Shown here: one piece after another, positions 1 through 11,173 of the stretch | Position numbering within the stretch: the first letter of the stretch is position 1 | How the letters are laid out: the number at the start of each line of letters is the position of its first letter | Source: Enoplolaimus lenunculus | Lineage: Eukaryota > Nematoda > Enoplea > Enoplida > Thoracostomopsidae | Reading direction: 5' to 3' | Length of the DNA: 64,000 bases | Assembly: GCA_030248215.1 (NCBI GenBank) | Contig: JASANG010002845.1 | Location: 331,632-395,631 of the forward strand | Position numbers and translations under genes: made by a program | Notes under the pieces: model-generated | The model's database searches: none | Seen by the model: only the letters and a program-made list of their open reading frames with translations | What the model was told of the DNA's origin: nothing

Positions 1-8
1 TAATTCAC

Positions 9-393
9 CTTTACACGCCTGACTCGTCTTATCGACAATTGCCTTCGTCGAACAAATATTGCCGTAGACACCACACATTTCAGCAAGTGTTTCGTCTGTA
101 GTATTAGGAGGTAAACCGCGGATATACAAATTCGTACGACTCAATGGTGCATTGCTGCTGCCGCCACCAGCGTCAGGAGTGCCGCTATCATAATGGTCGC
201 GGGCTGATAATGATCCAGTCCCGATACACGCATTCACCCCATCAGATTCAATAGGACCGTATGCGGACGACGACGCAGGACTAATTACGGACGAACGTTC
301 ATCGCACGTACGAGTAAAGTTAATAGCCCCATGTCCGCCAATACCGGAATATACGGTGGGTTTAGTACAATCTGCATCGTATGACGAATCAAT
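9..393 (-). CDS. RBMS/alan-shepard-like RNA-binding protein, exon with start of RRM1
   Basis: This exon is read on the minus strand. It begins after the acceptor CTTTAG (394-399) and ends at a GTGAAT donor (8-3). It encodes about 128 residues: a low-complexity Ser/Gly linker and then [17 protein letters not shown], followed by [20 protein letters not shown] and [13 protein letters not shown] is RNP2, and the [10 protein letters not shown]...CKG block is diagnostic of the first RRM of RBMS1-3, Drosophila shep and C. elegans SUP-26. Those proteins bind AU-rich single-stranded RNA. The splice falls just before the GYGFVDF (RNP1) part, so the rest of RRM1 and RRM2 lie beyond the left edge. It joins the upstream exon ending at 1247 in phase 0. 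The family call is firm; orthology to one member is inferred. Confidence 0.85.
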
Positions 394-959
394 CTAAAGT
401 GTAATATAATTTTTTAACGTCACTATGCCATGCCCAGATTTTTTTGGTTCTCTAATCAGATTTTCCCTGTCACGGAATTGATTTTCGCTGTCAAAACTAC
501 TTGTTTTCGTTGCCGTCAGCGAAAACTGTTGCAAAACCTCCATCATCAAGGAGCCTAATGACCGTGTAGCGGCAGCTCATAGTTCTTGAGCGAAAAACGA
601 ACGTTGATGCAAGTAAGGCTGCGCAAATTGAAAACAAAGCGATCAGAAACAAGATCATTTTTTACCAGTCCAAATAAATTAAAAAATTCTCTGCTGGAAT
701 TTCACCACCATTTGCAGTGTTTCCCCTGTGAGTACCGTTTGTTTCACTGTAGTACAAGAATCCTGCAGGCATAAACAGACTTCCTAGCGCCAATTTTCTC
801 AACAAACACATCTATCGCACTTCATTAAAACGACAAAGTACACTACTGATAAATACGCAATTCATTACAATCAAAACTCATACTTCATTTATGTGCTATT
901 TCCACATTGTAATTACCATCTGACCGGCGTTATGTGGGCCGTTATTTCAACTGAACAAA

Positions 960-1033
<74 letters not shown>

Positions 1034-1246
1034 TAATTAAAATTTTCAGTTTACAATTAAAATGTCGACATTTCATTCTACATTTTGCGTTTTCAAAAGC
1101 AACACTGTAAATTTTAATATACAAAAGGTTAGCCAAAGATGTGTCAACAGACGGGAATATTTGTCTTTGTATAAACATTCTGTGTTGGTTAAACCTCAGC
1201 AATACACAGCATCCTACAGTGATGAAAAATGCAGCACATCAATTAC
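394..1246 (-). other. Intron of the RBMS-like gene with a (TA)n microsatellite
   Basis: This is the intron between the exons ending at 1247 and starting at 393. Its donor, on the minus strand, is GCAG|GTAATT and its acceptor is CTTTAG. It contains an uninterrupted (TA)n tract of about 70 bases (962-1036). Short ORFs across this tract are artefacts of the repeat. Confidence 0.75.
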
Positions 1247-4023
1247 CTGCGTATGATAACTCCCAGATGTATGTCTAGATGCTGAGCGACCATTTCGAAC
1301 ACCACCAATTCCAATAACAGTTTGAGCTGCGTTTTGTGGCAAATTATGTCCGAAGCCAATGCCAGAAACTAAACCATCAGAACTGCATAATACAGCCTGA
1401 TTTGGTACAATCTGGAGCTGTTGTTGTTGTTGTTGTAAGCGAATCTGAACACTGTGCTCCCTGTTATCACCTGGAGAATTTGGAATCACTGGTATTACTG
1501 CATTGCTATTTGAAATCTGCGATTGCTGTATTGTACCCAGCACTGGTGCGGTCGGCATTAACACGTTTGATGCCGGTACGACATATGCCGTTGGCTGCAT
1601 TGCTAGAGGATAATGAGTTCCGCCTGGAATAGCATCAAGATGAACCACGCCAGATTGAGGCACAGCCTGGACAGATGTGCCTAGTGCAACGCCCTGTGAT
1701 CCGGCATGAATACTTGACGTAGCCAATGGACTCTGAGCTGCGAAGGCCGTATGTTGTGGTTGCACTGGCATACATTGAGACACTGTGACCACTTGTTGAC
1801 CACTTGGAATATGATATATTGCCAAGCCTGCTGGCATTTGTCGCGTGTCCATCTGCTGAAATGACGATTGTTGAGGGAGAATAGTGTTATTCGGAGATTG
1901 CAGAGAAGCCGTTACATCGTCAGTCGTTGTTGTTGTTGTTGTTGTTGACGCTTTCACTTCATTGGTATCAGTTGTTATATCATGAATTAAATTTTTCGGA
2001 TTGTCATGCGTCAAGCGACCGCTGCTTCTATCAATGCCCGTTTGTTTCGAATGAATCATACACTCAGTTGCCTTTTCACCAGCGATGTTCGGCTTAATTT
2101 CAAAGTTTCGAGGTCCGCTAATTACCGTCGGAGATAGACAAGCAGCAGCGCTGCTATCCTGCGATAAAGAATTACTGGCGGACATGCTGTTCGCGCCTGT
2201 CCCGTCCGATGGTAATACTTTATCGTCCGAATTTGCAGAAGGAACACCAGGTGGCAAGACAACCCCACTGGAATCCTCGATAGCGATTAATGTACCGTTG
2301 CTACTTCCAGCGACCAATGGAAGTGGTTGAAGTTTATCAGATTCACCATTCTTACTCACAACTGCGCCCATGTTGTAAACAGTAGGTTTTGTTGTAGTAC
2401 TAGCTAGATAGTAAGCGCCTCCATGCTGTATCATGTGATGCGGTTGTTGTTGTTGTTGTTGTTTGAGCACTTGATTTCCCCCGCTGCCGATATCAGATAT
2501 TGATACAGAATTGTTGAACTGATTAACAAATGCAGCAATGCTGGTAGTCGGCACAACATTTGGGTGATATGCTAGCTGCTGTTGCGGATAAATATTTTGA
2601 TCATTTTGCAATGGTTGTTGTCCGCCGTGATGTATTGTATGATGTTCTTGTTCTTGTTGTCTTTGGTTCAGCAGTGTTATATCTGCTTGCTGATGGTTGT
2701 TCACTACATCGCCTTGCAATTGTTGATGTTCGAGTTGTTGTTGAGTATGCAGCATAACATTTTGGTCAAGTGATAAATTGCACGATGATGGCCGAGTTGA
2801 TTTATTTCCTTGTAATGGCGCTTGAGGACCTTGTTGTTGCAACTGCATTACACCAAAGCTACCACTATTCAAGCGGATTGCCGGCGACGGTAGCTGTGGA
2901 TGCGGTACTTGATGTTGTTTTTGATGATCATGTTGCAAAAGCAATCGATGAAAGATCCATTGTTGCTGAGGCTGTTGTTGTTGTTGTTGTATTTGGTGTC
3001 GTCGTTGTTGTTGTTCTTGCGGCTGCTGCTGCTGTTGTTGTTGTTGTTGTTGTTCTTGTTGTTGTTGTTGTGCTGGTGGTGGTGGTTTTTGTTGCGGCGC
3101 ATTTTGGGCGATCTGTAGCAACGGCGGCGGTACTTGCTGTAACTGCTGTTGTTGCGAATGCAACAAATTACCAACTGAAATTCCATTGTTAGCCGGCAAA
3201 AAATGTTCCGGCGGCATGGTACGAGTCATATCGGTCGATGCCGGTGGCTGGCCAGTTAAACTTATTTCATTTGCAACGGATCCCTGCTGCTGTATTAGCG
3301 GCTGAAATTGAATTTGACGGTTTTGAATTTGTTGTTTTATTAGATGTTGCTGAGGTGTAGCGTGTTGTTGCATATATAACCCTGGTTGCTGCCCGCTGGC
3401 AAGCGGTTGATAATAAGTACCCTGAATATGCGATAGTTCTTGTGGTTCTTGTGGTTGTTGTTGTTGTTGGCGGTGATGGTGGTGCTGTTGTTGTTGTTGT
3501 TGTTGTTGCGGCTGCTGAAACGATTGCATCCACTGTTTGTTTTGTTGCATACCGCTGGCTGCTATCAGTGGCGATACTAAACTTGGCGGTGCTGTTGATA
3601 CTTCGATCGTCTGTTGTTGCTGCTGTTGTTTCGGCATTTTGTTTTGTATTTGATTCATCTGTCGCGTATGCTGTGCTGCCTCAATCAGCCATGCACCGAT
3701 ACTTTGTTCGACGCGATTGGTTTCCTGTTGATTCCAAGATCCGCCAAAAGTTGCCGACGCAGAACTGATACGATGGTTATCGCAATTAATTTGATGTTGT
3801 TGCTGAGATTGTCCACCGCCACTTGAAGCCCTATAACCGGTTTCTGGCAAAGTTGTAGATCGCTTACACGAAGTCATGTCATATTGTTGCTGGTGTGCTT
3901 GCTGTTGTGTAGCCCTATGCTGCCGTGCTGCGTTTGGAAGCGTTTGCGAATTGGAACAAGTGCTTAGATTCACCAACGACTGCAGTTCAGGTATCGGCGG
4001 TGGCGGTGCTGTTAGTGTATGAG
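1247..4023 (-). CDS. RBMS-like protein, long Q-rich exon (copy A, 3' part)
   Basis: The frame is open on the minus strand from 4023 to the donor at 1247, about 925 codons. It is dominated by glutamine runs with His, Pro, Ser and Thr, typical of a disordered prion-like region; no folded domain is visible. It ends in ...GRSASRHTSGSYHTQ in phase 0, matching the RRM exon at 393. Its upstream continuation is lost at the poly-C tract. The matching sequence continues upstream in copy C (GTATGAG at 4017-4023 equals 8761-8767). The real exon is therefore best read as 9214-8768 joined to 4023-1247, roughly 1,070 codons. N- and C-terminal neighbours were assigned by splice phase. Trinucleotide-run lengths differ slightly between copies. 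Confidence 0.75.

Positions 4024-4069
<46 letters not shown>
4024..4069. repeat. 46-base poly-C homopolymer at a copy junction
   Basis: Forty-six consecutive C separate copy A from an inverted copy of the same exon. Copies A and B are otherwise high-complexity coding DNA, and copy C has ordinary sequence (GCGGTATACTGATGG) at the same place. The tract is probably a sequencing or assembly artefact marking a fold-back. Confidence 0.85.
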
Positions 4070-4070
<1 letters not shown>

Positions 4071-5860
4071 CGGTATGCAACAAAACAAACAGTGGATGCA
4101 ATCGTTTCAGCAGCCGCAACAACAACAACAACAACAGCACCACCATCACCGCCAACAACAACAACAACCACAAGAACCACAAGAACTATCGCATATTCAG
4201 GGTACTTATTATCAACCGCTTGCCAGCGGGCAGCAACCAGGGTTATATATGCAACAACACGCTACACCTCAGCAACATCTAATAAAACAACAAATTCAAA
4301 ACCGTCAAATTCAATTTCAGCCGCTAATACAGCAGCAGGGATCCGTTGCAAATGAAATAAGTTTAACTGGCCAGCCACCGGCATCGACCGATATGACTCG
4401 TACCATGCCGCCGGAACATTTTTTGCCGGCTAACAATGGAATTTCAGTTGGTAATTTGTTGCATTCCAACAACAGCAGTTACAGCAAGTACCGCCGCCGT
4501 TGCTACAGATCGCCCAAAATGCGCCGCAACAAAAACCACCACCACCAGCACAACAACAACAACAAGAACAACAACAACAACAACAACAGCAGCAGCAGCC
4601 GCAAGAACAACAACAACGACGACACCAAATACAACAACAACAACAACAGCCTCAGCAACAATGGATCTTTCATCGATTGCTTTTGCAACATGATCATCAA
4701 AAACAACATCAAGTACCGCATCCGCAGCTACCGTCGCCGGCAATCCGCTTGAATAGTGGTAGCTTTGGTGTAATGCAGTTGCAACAACAAGGTCCTCAAG
4801 CGCCATTACAAGGAAATAAATCAACTCGGCCATCATCGTGCAATTTATCACTTGACCAAAATGTTATGCTGCATACTCAACAACAACTCGAACATCAACA
4901 ATTGCAAGGCGATGTAGTGAACAACCATCAGCAAGCAGATATAACACTGCTGAACCAAAGACAACAAGAACAAGAACATCATACAATACATCACGGCGGA
5001 CAACAACCATTGCAAAATGATCAAAATATTTATCCGCAACAGCAGCTAGCATATCACCCAAATGTTGTGCCGACTACCAGCATTGCTGCATTTGTTAATC
5101 AGTTCAACAATTCTGTATCAATATCTGATATCGGCAGCGGGGGAAATCAAGTGCTCAAACAACAACAACAACAACAACCGCATCACATGATACAGCATGG
5201 AGGCGCTTACTATCTAGCTAGTACTACAACAAAACCTACTGTTTACAACATGGGCGCAGTTGTGAGTAAGAATGGTGAATCTGATAAACTTCAACCACTT
5301 CCATTGGTCGCTGGAAGTAGCAACGGTACATTAATCGCTATCGAGGATTCCAGTGGGGTTGTCTTGCCACCTGGTGTTCCTTCTGCAATGGAGATAAAGT
5401 ATTCATCGGCGGGCAGGCGCGAACAGCTGTCCGCCAGTAATTCTTATCGCAGGATACCGCTCTGCTTGTCTATTCCGACGGTAATTAGCGACCTAAAACT
5501 TTGAAATTAAGCCGAACATCGCTGGTGAAAAGATGAGTATATGATTCATTGAAACAAACGGGCATTGATAGAAGCGGTCGTGCGAGATCGAAAATTAGAA
5601 AAGACAGAGAAAAAAAAAAAAAATGGTGGTTCTTATCTCCAACCTCTTCTCCAAAGTTTTAGAGAGGCCCGAATAGAGGTGGATATATTATTCAGAGTGG
5701 TCAAAGTGGTCAGTGTCTCATGTATGCCAGTACAACATACGGCTTCGAGCTCAGAGTCATGGTACGTCAGTATCTGCGGATCAGGGGTTGCATGCTTGCA
5801 GGCTTGCCTATTGGTTCTCTTATCTTTCAGATTTATCTTAGCAGACACGATGTGTAGGCT
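4070..5860 (+). repeat. Inverted copy (B) of the Q-rich exon, probably an assembly artefact
   Basis: From about 4071 the plus strand repeats the reverse complement of copy A starting near 3555 (GGMQQNKQWMQSFQQ...). It is accurate to about 5385. After that it matches only with many small deletions and substitutions, for example the SQCMPVQPQHTAF block near 5710-5760. It fades out around 5800-5860. Partial ORFs here (4500-5504 and others) are fragments of the same protein, not another gene. It lacks the part equivalent to 3556-4023. Confidence 0.8.
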
Positions 5861-5899
5861 ACTGTAGCAGCAGTGTGTATTTATAGTGGATTTTTTTAT

Positions 5900-6600
5900 A
5901 TAAAAAGGTTAGAATTAAAGAGGGAATATTGTCTTTGTATAAATTCTGTGTGTTAAACCTCAGAATACAGCTCTAAGGATGAAAATGCAGCAACAATTCT
6001 GCGGATGATAAACTCCCAGATGTATGCTAGATGCTGAGGACCATTCGAACACCACCAATTCCAATAACAGTTTGAGCTGCGTTTTGTGGCAATATATCCG
6101 AAGCCAATCGCCAGAAACTAAACCATCGAAACTGCATAATACAGCCTGATTTGGTACAATCTGGAGCTGTTGTTGTTGTTGTTGTAAGCGATCTGAACAC
6201 TGTGCTCCCTGACGCTAGAGAATTTGGAATCACTGGTATTACTGCGGTGTTGCTATTTGAAATCTGCGATTGCTGTATTGTACCAGACTGGTGCGGTCGG
6301 CATTAACACGTTTGATGCCGGTACGACAATGCCGTTGGCTGCATTGCTGAGAGGATAATGAGTTCCGCCTGGAATAGCATCAAGATGAACCACGCCAGAT
6401 TGAGGCACAGCCTGACAGATGTGCCTAGTGCAACGCCCTGTGATCCGGCATGAGAAATACTGACGTAGCCAATGGACTCTGAGCTGCGAAGGCCGTATGT
6501 TGTGGTTCACTGGCATACATTGAGACACTGTGACCACTTGTTGACCACTTGGAATATGATATATTGCCAAGCCTCTGGCATTTGTCGCGTGTCCATCTGC
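5900..6600 (-). repeat. Error-rich start of copy C of the Q-rich exon
   Basis: This stretch aligns with 1130-1860 of copy A, including the intron edge and the GIGGVRNGRS end of the exon. It carries a one- or two-base gap every few tens of bases, so the frame breaks repeatedly. From about 6600 upward the match to copy A becomes near perfect. A graded loss of accuracy toward about 5900, mirrored in copy B, suggests an unpolished single read rather than a decayed paralogue. Confidence 0.75.
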
Positions 6601-9214
6601 TGAAATGACGATTGTTGAGGGAGAATAGTGTTATTCGGAGATTGCAGAGAAGCCGTTACATCGTCAGTCGTTGTTGTTGTTGTTGTTGTTGACGCTTTCA
6701 CTTCATTGGTATCAGTTGTTATATCATGAATTAAATTTTTCGGATTGTCATGCGTCAAGCGACCGCTGCTTCTATCAATGCCCGTTTGTTTCGAATGAAT
6801 CATACACTCAGTTGCCTTTTCACCAGCGATGTTCGGCTTAATTTCAAAGTTTCGAGGTCCGCTAATTACCGTCGGAGATAGACAAGCAGCAGCGCTGCTA
6901 TCCTGCGATAAAGAATTACTGGCGGACATGCTGTTCGCGCCTGTCCCGTCCGATGGTAATACTTTATCGTCCGAATTTGCAGAAGGAACACCAGGTGGCA
7001 AGACAACCCCACTGGAATCCTCGTTAGCGATTAATGTACCGTTGCTACTTCCAGCGACCAATGGAAGTGGTTGAAGTTTATCAGATTCACCATTCTTACT
7101 CACAACTGCGCCCATGTTGTAAACAGTAGGTTTTGTTGTAGTACTAGCTAGATAGTACGCGCCTCCATGCTGTATCATGTGATGCGGTTGTTGTTGTTGT
7201 TGTTGTTGTTTGAGCACTTGATTTCCCCCGCTGCCGATATCAGATATTGATACAGAATTGTTGAACTGATTAACAAATGCAGCAATGCTGGTAGTCGGCA
7301 CAACATTTGGGTGATATGCTAGCTGCTGTTGCGGATAAATATTTTGATCATTTTGCAATGGTTGTTGTCCGCCGTGATGTATTGTATGATGTTCTTGTTC
7401 TTGTTGTCTTTGGTTCAGCAGTGTTATATCTGCTTGCTGATGGTTGTTCACTACATCGCCTTGCAATTGTTGATGTTCGAGTTGTTGTTGAGTATGCAGC
7501 ATAACATTTTGGTCAAGTGATAAATTGCACGATGATGGCCGAGTTGATTTATTTCCTTGTAATGGCGCTTGAGGACCTTGTTGTTGCAACTGCATTACAC
7601 CAAAGCTACCACTATTCAAGCGGATTGCCGGCGACGGTAGCTGCGGATGCGGTACTTGATGTTGTTTTTGATGATCATGTTGCAAAAGCAATCGATGAAA
7701 GATCCATTGTTGCTGAGGCTGTTGTTGTTGTTGTTGTATTTGGTGTCGTCGTTGTTGTTGTTGTTGCGGCTGCTGCTGCTGCTGTTGTTGTTGTTGTTGT
7801 TCTTGTTGTTGTTGTTGTGCTGGTGGTGGTGGTTTTTGTTGCGGCGCATTTTGGGCGATCTGTAGCAACGGCGGCGGTACTTGCTGTAACTGCTGTTGTT
7901 GCGAATGCAACAAATTACCAACTGAAATTCCATTGTTAGCCGGCAAAAAATGTTCCGGCGGCATGGTACGAGTCATATCGGTCGATGCCGGTGGCTGGCC
8001 AGTTAAACTTATTTCATTTGCAACGGATCCCTGCTGCTGTATTAGCGGCTGAAATTGAATTTGACGGTTTTGAATTTGTTGTTTTATTAGATGTTGCTGA
8101 GGTGTAGCGTGTTGTTGCATATATAACCCTGGTTGCTGTCCGCTGGCAAGCGGTTGATAATAAGTACCCTGAATATGCGATAGTTCTTGTGGTTCTTGTG
8201 GTTGTTGTTGTTGTTGGCGGTGATGGTGGTGCTGTTGTTGTTGTTGTTGTTGCGGCTGCTGAAACGATTGCATCCACTGTTTGTTTTGTTGCATACCGCT
8301 GGCTGCTATCAGTGGCGATACTAAACTTGGCGGTGCTGTTGATACTTCGATCGTCTGTTGTTGCTGCTGTTGTTTCGGCATTTTGTTTTGTATTTGATTC
8401 ATCTGTCGCGTATGCTGTGCTGCCTCAATCAGCCATGCACCGATACTTTGTTCGACGCGATTGGTTTCCTGTTGATTCCAAGATCCGCCAAAAGTTGCCG
8501 ACGCAGAACTGATACGATGGTTATCGCAATTAATTTGATGTTGTTGCTGAGATTGTCCACCGCCACTTGAAGCCCTATAACCGGTTTCTGGCAAAGTTGT
8601 AGATCGGTTACACGAAGTCATGTCATATTGTTGCTGGTGTGCTTGCTGTTGTGTAGCCCTATGCTGCCGTGCTGCGTTTGGAAGCGTTTGCGAATTGGAA
8701 CAAGTGCTTAGATTCACCAACGACTGCAGTTCAGGTATCGGCGGTGGCGGTGCTGTTAGTGTATGAGGCGGTATACTGATGGCGGGAGGCGCGTGTGCCG
8801 TTAAAGCATTAGGTTGTTTCCGATTGCTGTAATGTTGCGATGACTGACTCTGTCGTCGTTGAGATTCGTAAGTTGAACTACCATCCACTGCACCGTGTCC
8901 AGCGATATCTGATATCAAATGACTTTTGGTCGATTGATACCGCGATTGTTGTTGCGATCCCGCTGTCTGTCGCGATATTGACTCAAACGAATTCGATGAT
9001 CCCGTTGTATTTGCGTTACAGGTGCTTGACGAATAAGAGTGTTGTTGCGTAAAATGTCGATTTTCAACAGAAGACGAACCTTTGCTCCGCTGTCGTCCAC
9101 CACTCAAGCTGCTGTTCATAGAGTTTCCGGATTTATATGCAGAACGATTCGCAGCTGCATTTTTTCGTACTTGTTCTGTTAGCGATTTGTAATAGCCAGG
9201 TACAGGCGCTTTCC
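6600..9214 (-). CDS. RBMS-like protein, Q-rich exon (copy C, with the true 5' end)
   Basis: On the minus strand the exon starts at 9214 after TTGTTTTAG and opens with GKAPVPGYYKSLTEQVRKNA. It runs through Ser/Gln-rich sequence (GSQQQSRYQSTKSH and similar) into the same Q-rich protein as copy A. The acceptor phase takes one base from the previous exon, which ends at 9400 with AGA A. The frame is open to about 6510, where a one-base difference from copy A breaks it. 8768-9214 is unique in the window, so copy C holds the genuine upstream junction and copy A the genuine downstream one. Confidence 0.75.
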
Positions 9215-9399
9215 CTAAAACAACAACAATATGAAACTGCAATGTGAATATGAAACTGTACAACAAAAATCTAAATGCTTTTTCTTTCCATTGATTTATC
9301 TCAGTTCTAACTTTTCGAAGGCAGACTTATCCAGATATTAGATTCCAACTCCGTGTATAATCTAGGCGTATATATATACTACAAAAACAAAAGCATTAC

Positions 9400-10467
9400 T
9401 TCTGCCACCCGATTGGGAATTTGGCACCGGTGTTTGATCTGCAATCGGTGATTGCTCGGCAACCATTTGAAGTTTGGTGATCGTTCCATCTCGTGGTGGT
9501 GTGCCATCAGCATAATTCATGCTGCTTGTTTGTCTGTCACCATCATACTTCTTGTTCAGATTTGCGCTCGATGATCCACTATGCCTCCTGGTCGAGCCTG
9601 AACCTGAATTTACTCGATACTGTTGTTGATCAGTGGATCTAGATTGCTGCTGACTGGCAATATCTCCAGCAGCAGAATCCGAACTACTTTCACGACCCGG
9701 CTTATGATAGACGGCTCCTATATTACCATGATCTTGGGCAGTATCGCGCGGTACGTCGCCCCATCCCGCTGTACCGATGTAAGCACTGTTACCCCCTCTA
9801 GCTATTAAACGTGCTCCAGGCACATCATTACCGTTACGAGATGTCGCCGCCGATTTCATTAGCCAAGTTTCAGTACCAGTTCGGGATACAATCTCTCGTG
9901 ATTGTGGTCTCGGGTCACCCCAGCCACTTGGAGCCATTTCGGAACCACTAGCCAGACGCGCATTGTCTGCTGCAACTTGCTGTCTTGCGGCAGCCTTTGC
10001 GTCATCAGTCAAAGGAGAGCAATCTGCGGTCGACTCAGCAGATTCTGATGCTAACGCTGTTAAGCTTGCAGCTCCATTGGTACTTGATAGTAAAACAGGA
10101 GGCGGCGGTGAATCTTTGTATGCAGGCACAGTTGGCGGCATTTCAGGCGACGGACGATGTTCAGAATACGGTATATCTACTTCGTTGCTTGGTTTTCCAG
10201 CCCAACCGCTTGTTGGAGCAACACAACTTGGTTCACCCCAACTTTCTGTTCCGTCTCGGCGGCTAGTTGACGAAATGTAGCTTGAAGTACTATTGAGTGC
10301 TACATTAGCGTTAGCACCATTTTGTATCCCAGCAACCGGTGTGCGATTTACTCTCGACGACGAGTATGGTTTGCCATCCGAGACCGTGGAACTGTGAATA
10401 TTTGTCGGATATGAACTTACACTACCCGGCAACGATACATTCCAATTGCTGATAGTGATTGTATTAC
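9400..10467 (-). CDS. RBMS-like protein, exon with GW/WG motifs
   Basis: The exon lies between the acceptor CTTGCTGTAG and the donor AGAA|GTAATG and encodes 355 full codons. It is low-complexity and rich in Ser, Gly, Asp and Pro, with spaced tryptophans in SNWNVSLPG, ESWGEPS, SGWAGKPS, SGWGDPRPQ, ETWLMKS and AGWGDVPRD. Such GW/WG motifs in disordered sequence resemble Argonaute-binding regions of GW182/TNRC6 proteins. That resemblance is motif-level only: no UBA, PAM2 or silencing domain is seen. Splice phases on both sides (G|GT and A|GG) fit the neighbouring exons, placing it in the RRM gene rather than a separate one. Confidence 0.75.
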
Positions 10468-11017
10468 CTACAGCAAGAGTGGATTGTGTATTAACCAACA
10501 GCACACAAATCATAAAAATTTGCGAGGTAATAGTTACAACACCGAACGTTGCATTTTGCGCCTACTCCTTCCCATAAATGGAGCTATATTGCATTAAACA
10601 CGTGTTAAAATATGAGAAATTAAAAAAAACTGAGCAACCTCTTCAAAATAACATATTACAGCATACGAAGTTCTAAATCTTCAGTTGCGACCCCTCACCC
10701 CAAACGGAATGGGGTATGAAACAAATGCAACACGCGCGCCGAGTACAATTCGCATTATACGGATTGGACGCAGTTGCATTCTCTTTTCAGTGAGACAAGT
10801 CATAATCCAGCCTCACGTACAGTAATGTTATACAGTGCTTTTTACGTTTTCAGTTACTTACATTTTAACATGAACGGGGATATAAGACTGCAAATATTGC
10901 CATAAAATCAAAATACAAAAATAAAATGCAAATATCTATTCATAGTAAAGCTTTCGTTCTGTTACATATTCAGTAAAACAAAACTTTCGTCGAATATATT
11001 GCAAAAGTATTATTTAC

Positions 11018-11173
11018 CAGCCGGCGGGTTCCAGTTAGTTGTTTTGCATAAATCTGAATTTGAGCTGTAGTGTCCAGCTGAAATGGTACCATCACTTTTA
11101 CATCCCTCAGACTTGCCGAAGGACATGACGTCAACAGGCGAATTTCGAGGATCTTCAGGTATCGACGATTTAT
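11018..11173 (-). CDS. RBMS-like protein, upstream small exon
   Basis: The exon lies between TTGTTGCAG and GCTG|GTAAAT and encodes 51 full codons: KSSIPEDPRNSPVDV... ending TTNWNPPAG, one more tryptophan of the same style. Its end phase (one base, G) matches the exon starting at 10467 and gives PPAGNTITISNW. It needs one base from a still earlier exon, so the translation start lies upstream and was not found. An in-frame ATG at about 11216 lies upstream of the splice acceptor and is probably intronic. Confidence 0.6.

Noticed and set aside
3442-4355. ORFs rich in Val, Leu, Thr or Asn runs around the CAA/CAG tracts (also 2770-3192, 7517-8277)
   Set aside because: Other-frame or other-strand readings of trinucleotide repeats in the Q-rich exon.
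4500-5504. 334-codon plus-strand Q-rich ORF
   Set aside because: It is the reverse complement of the Q-rich exon of the minus-strand RBMS-like gene, present through the inverted copy. Not a separate gene.
6507-9266. Translation start at the ATG near 9266
   Set aside because: That ATG lies upstream of the acceptor at 9215-9216, in the intron; splice phase connects the exon to 9400-10467 instead.
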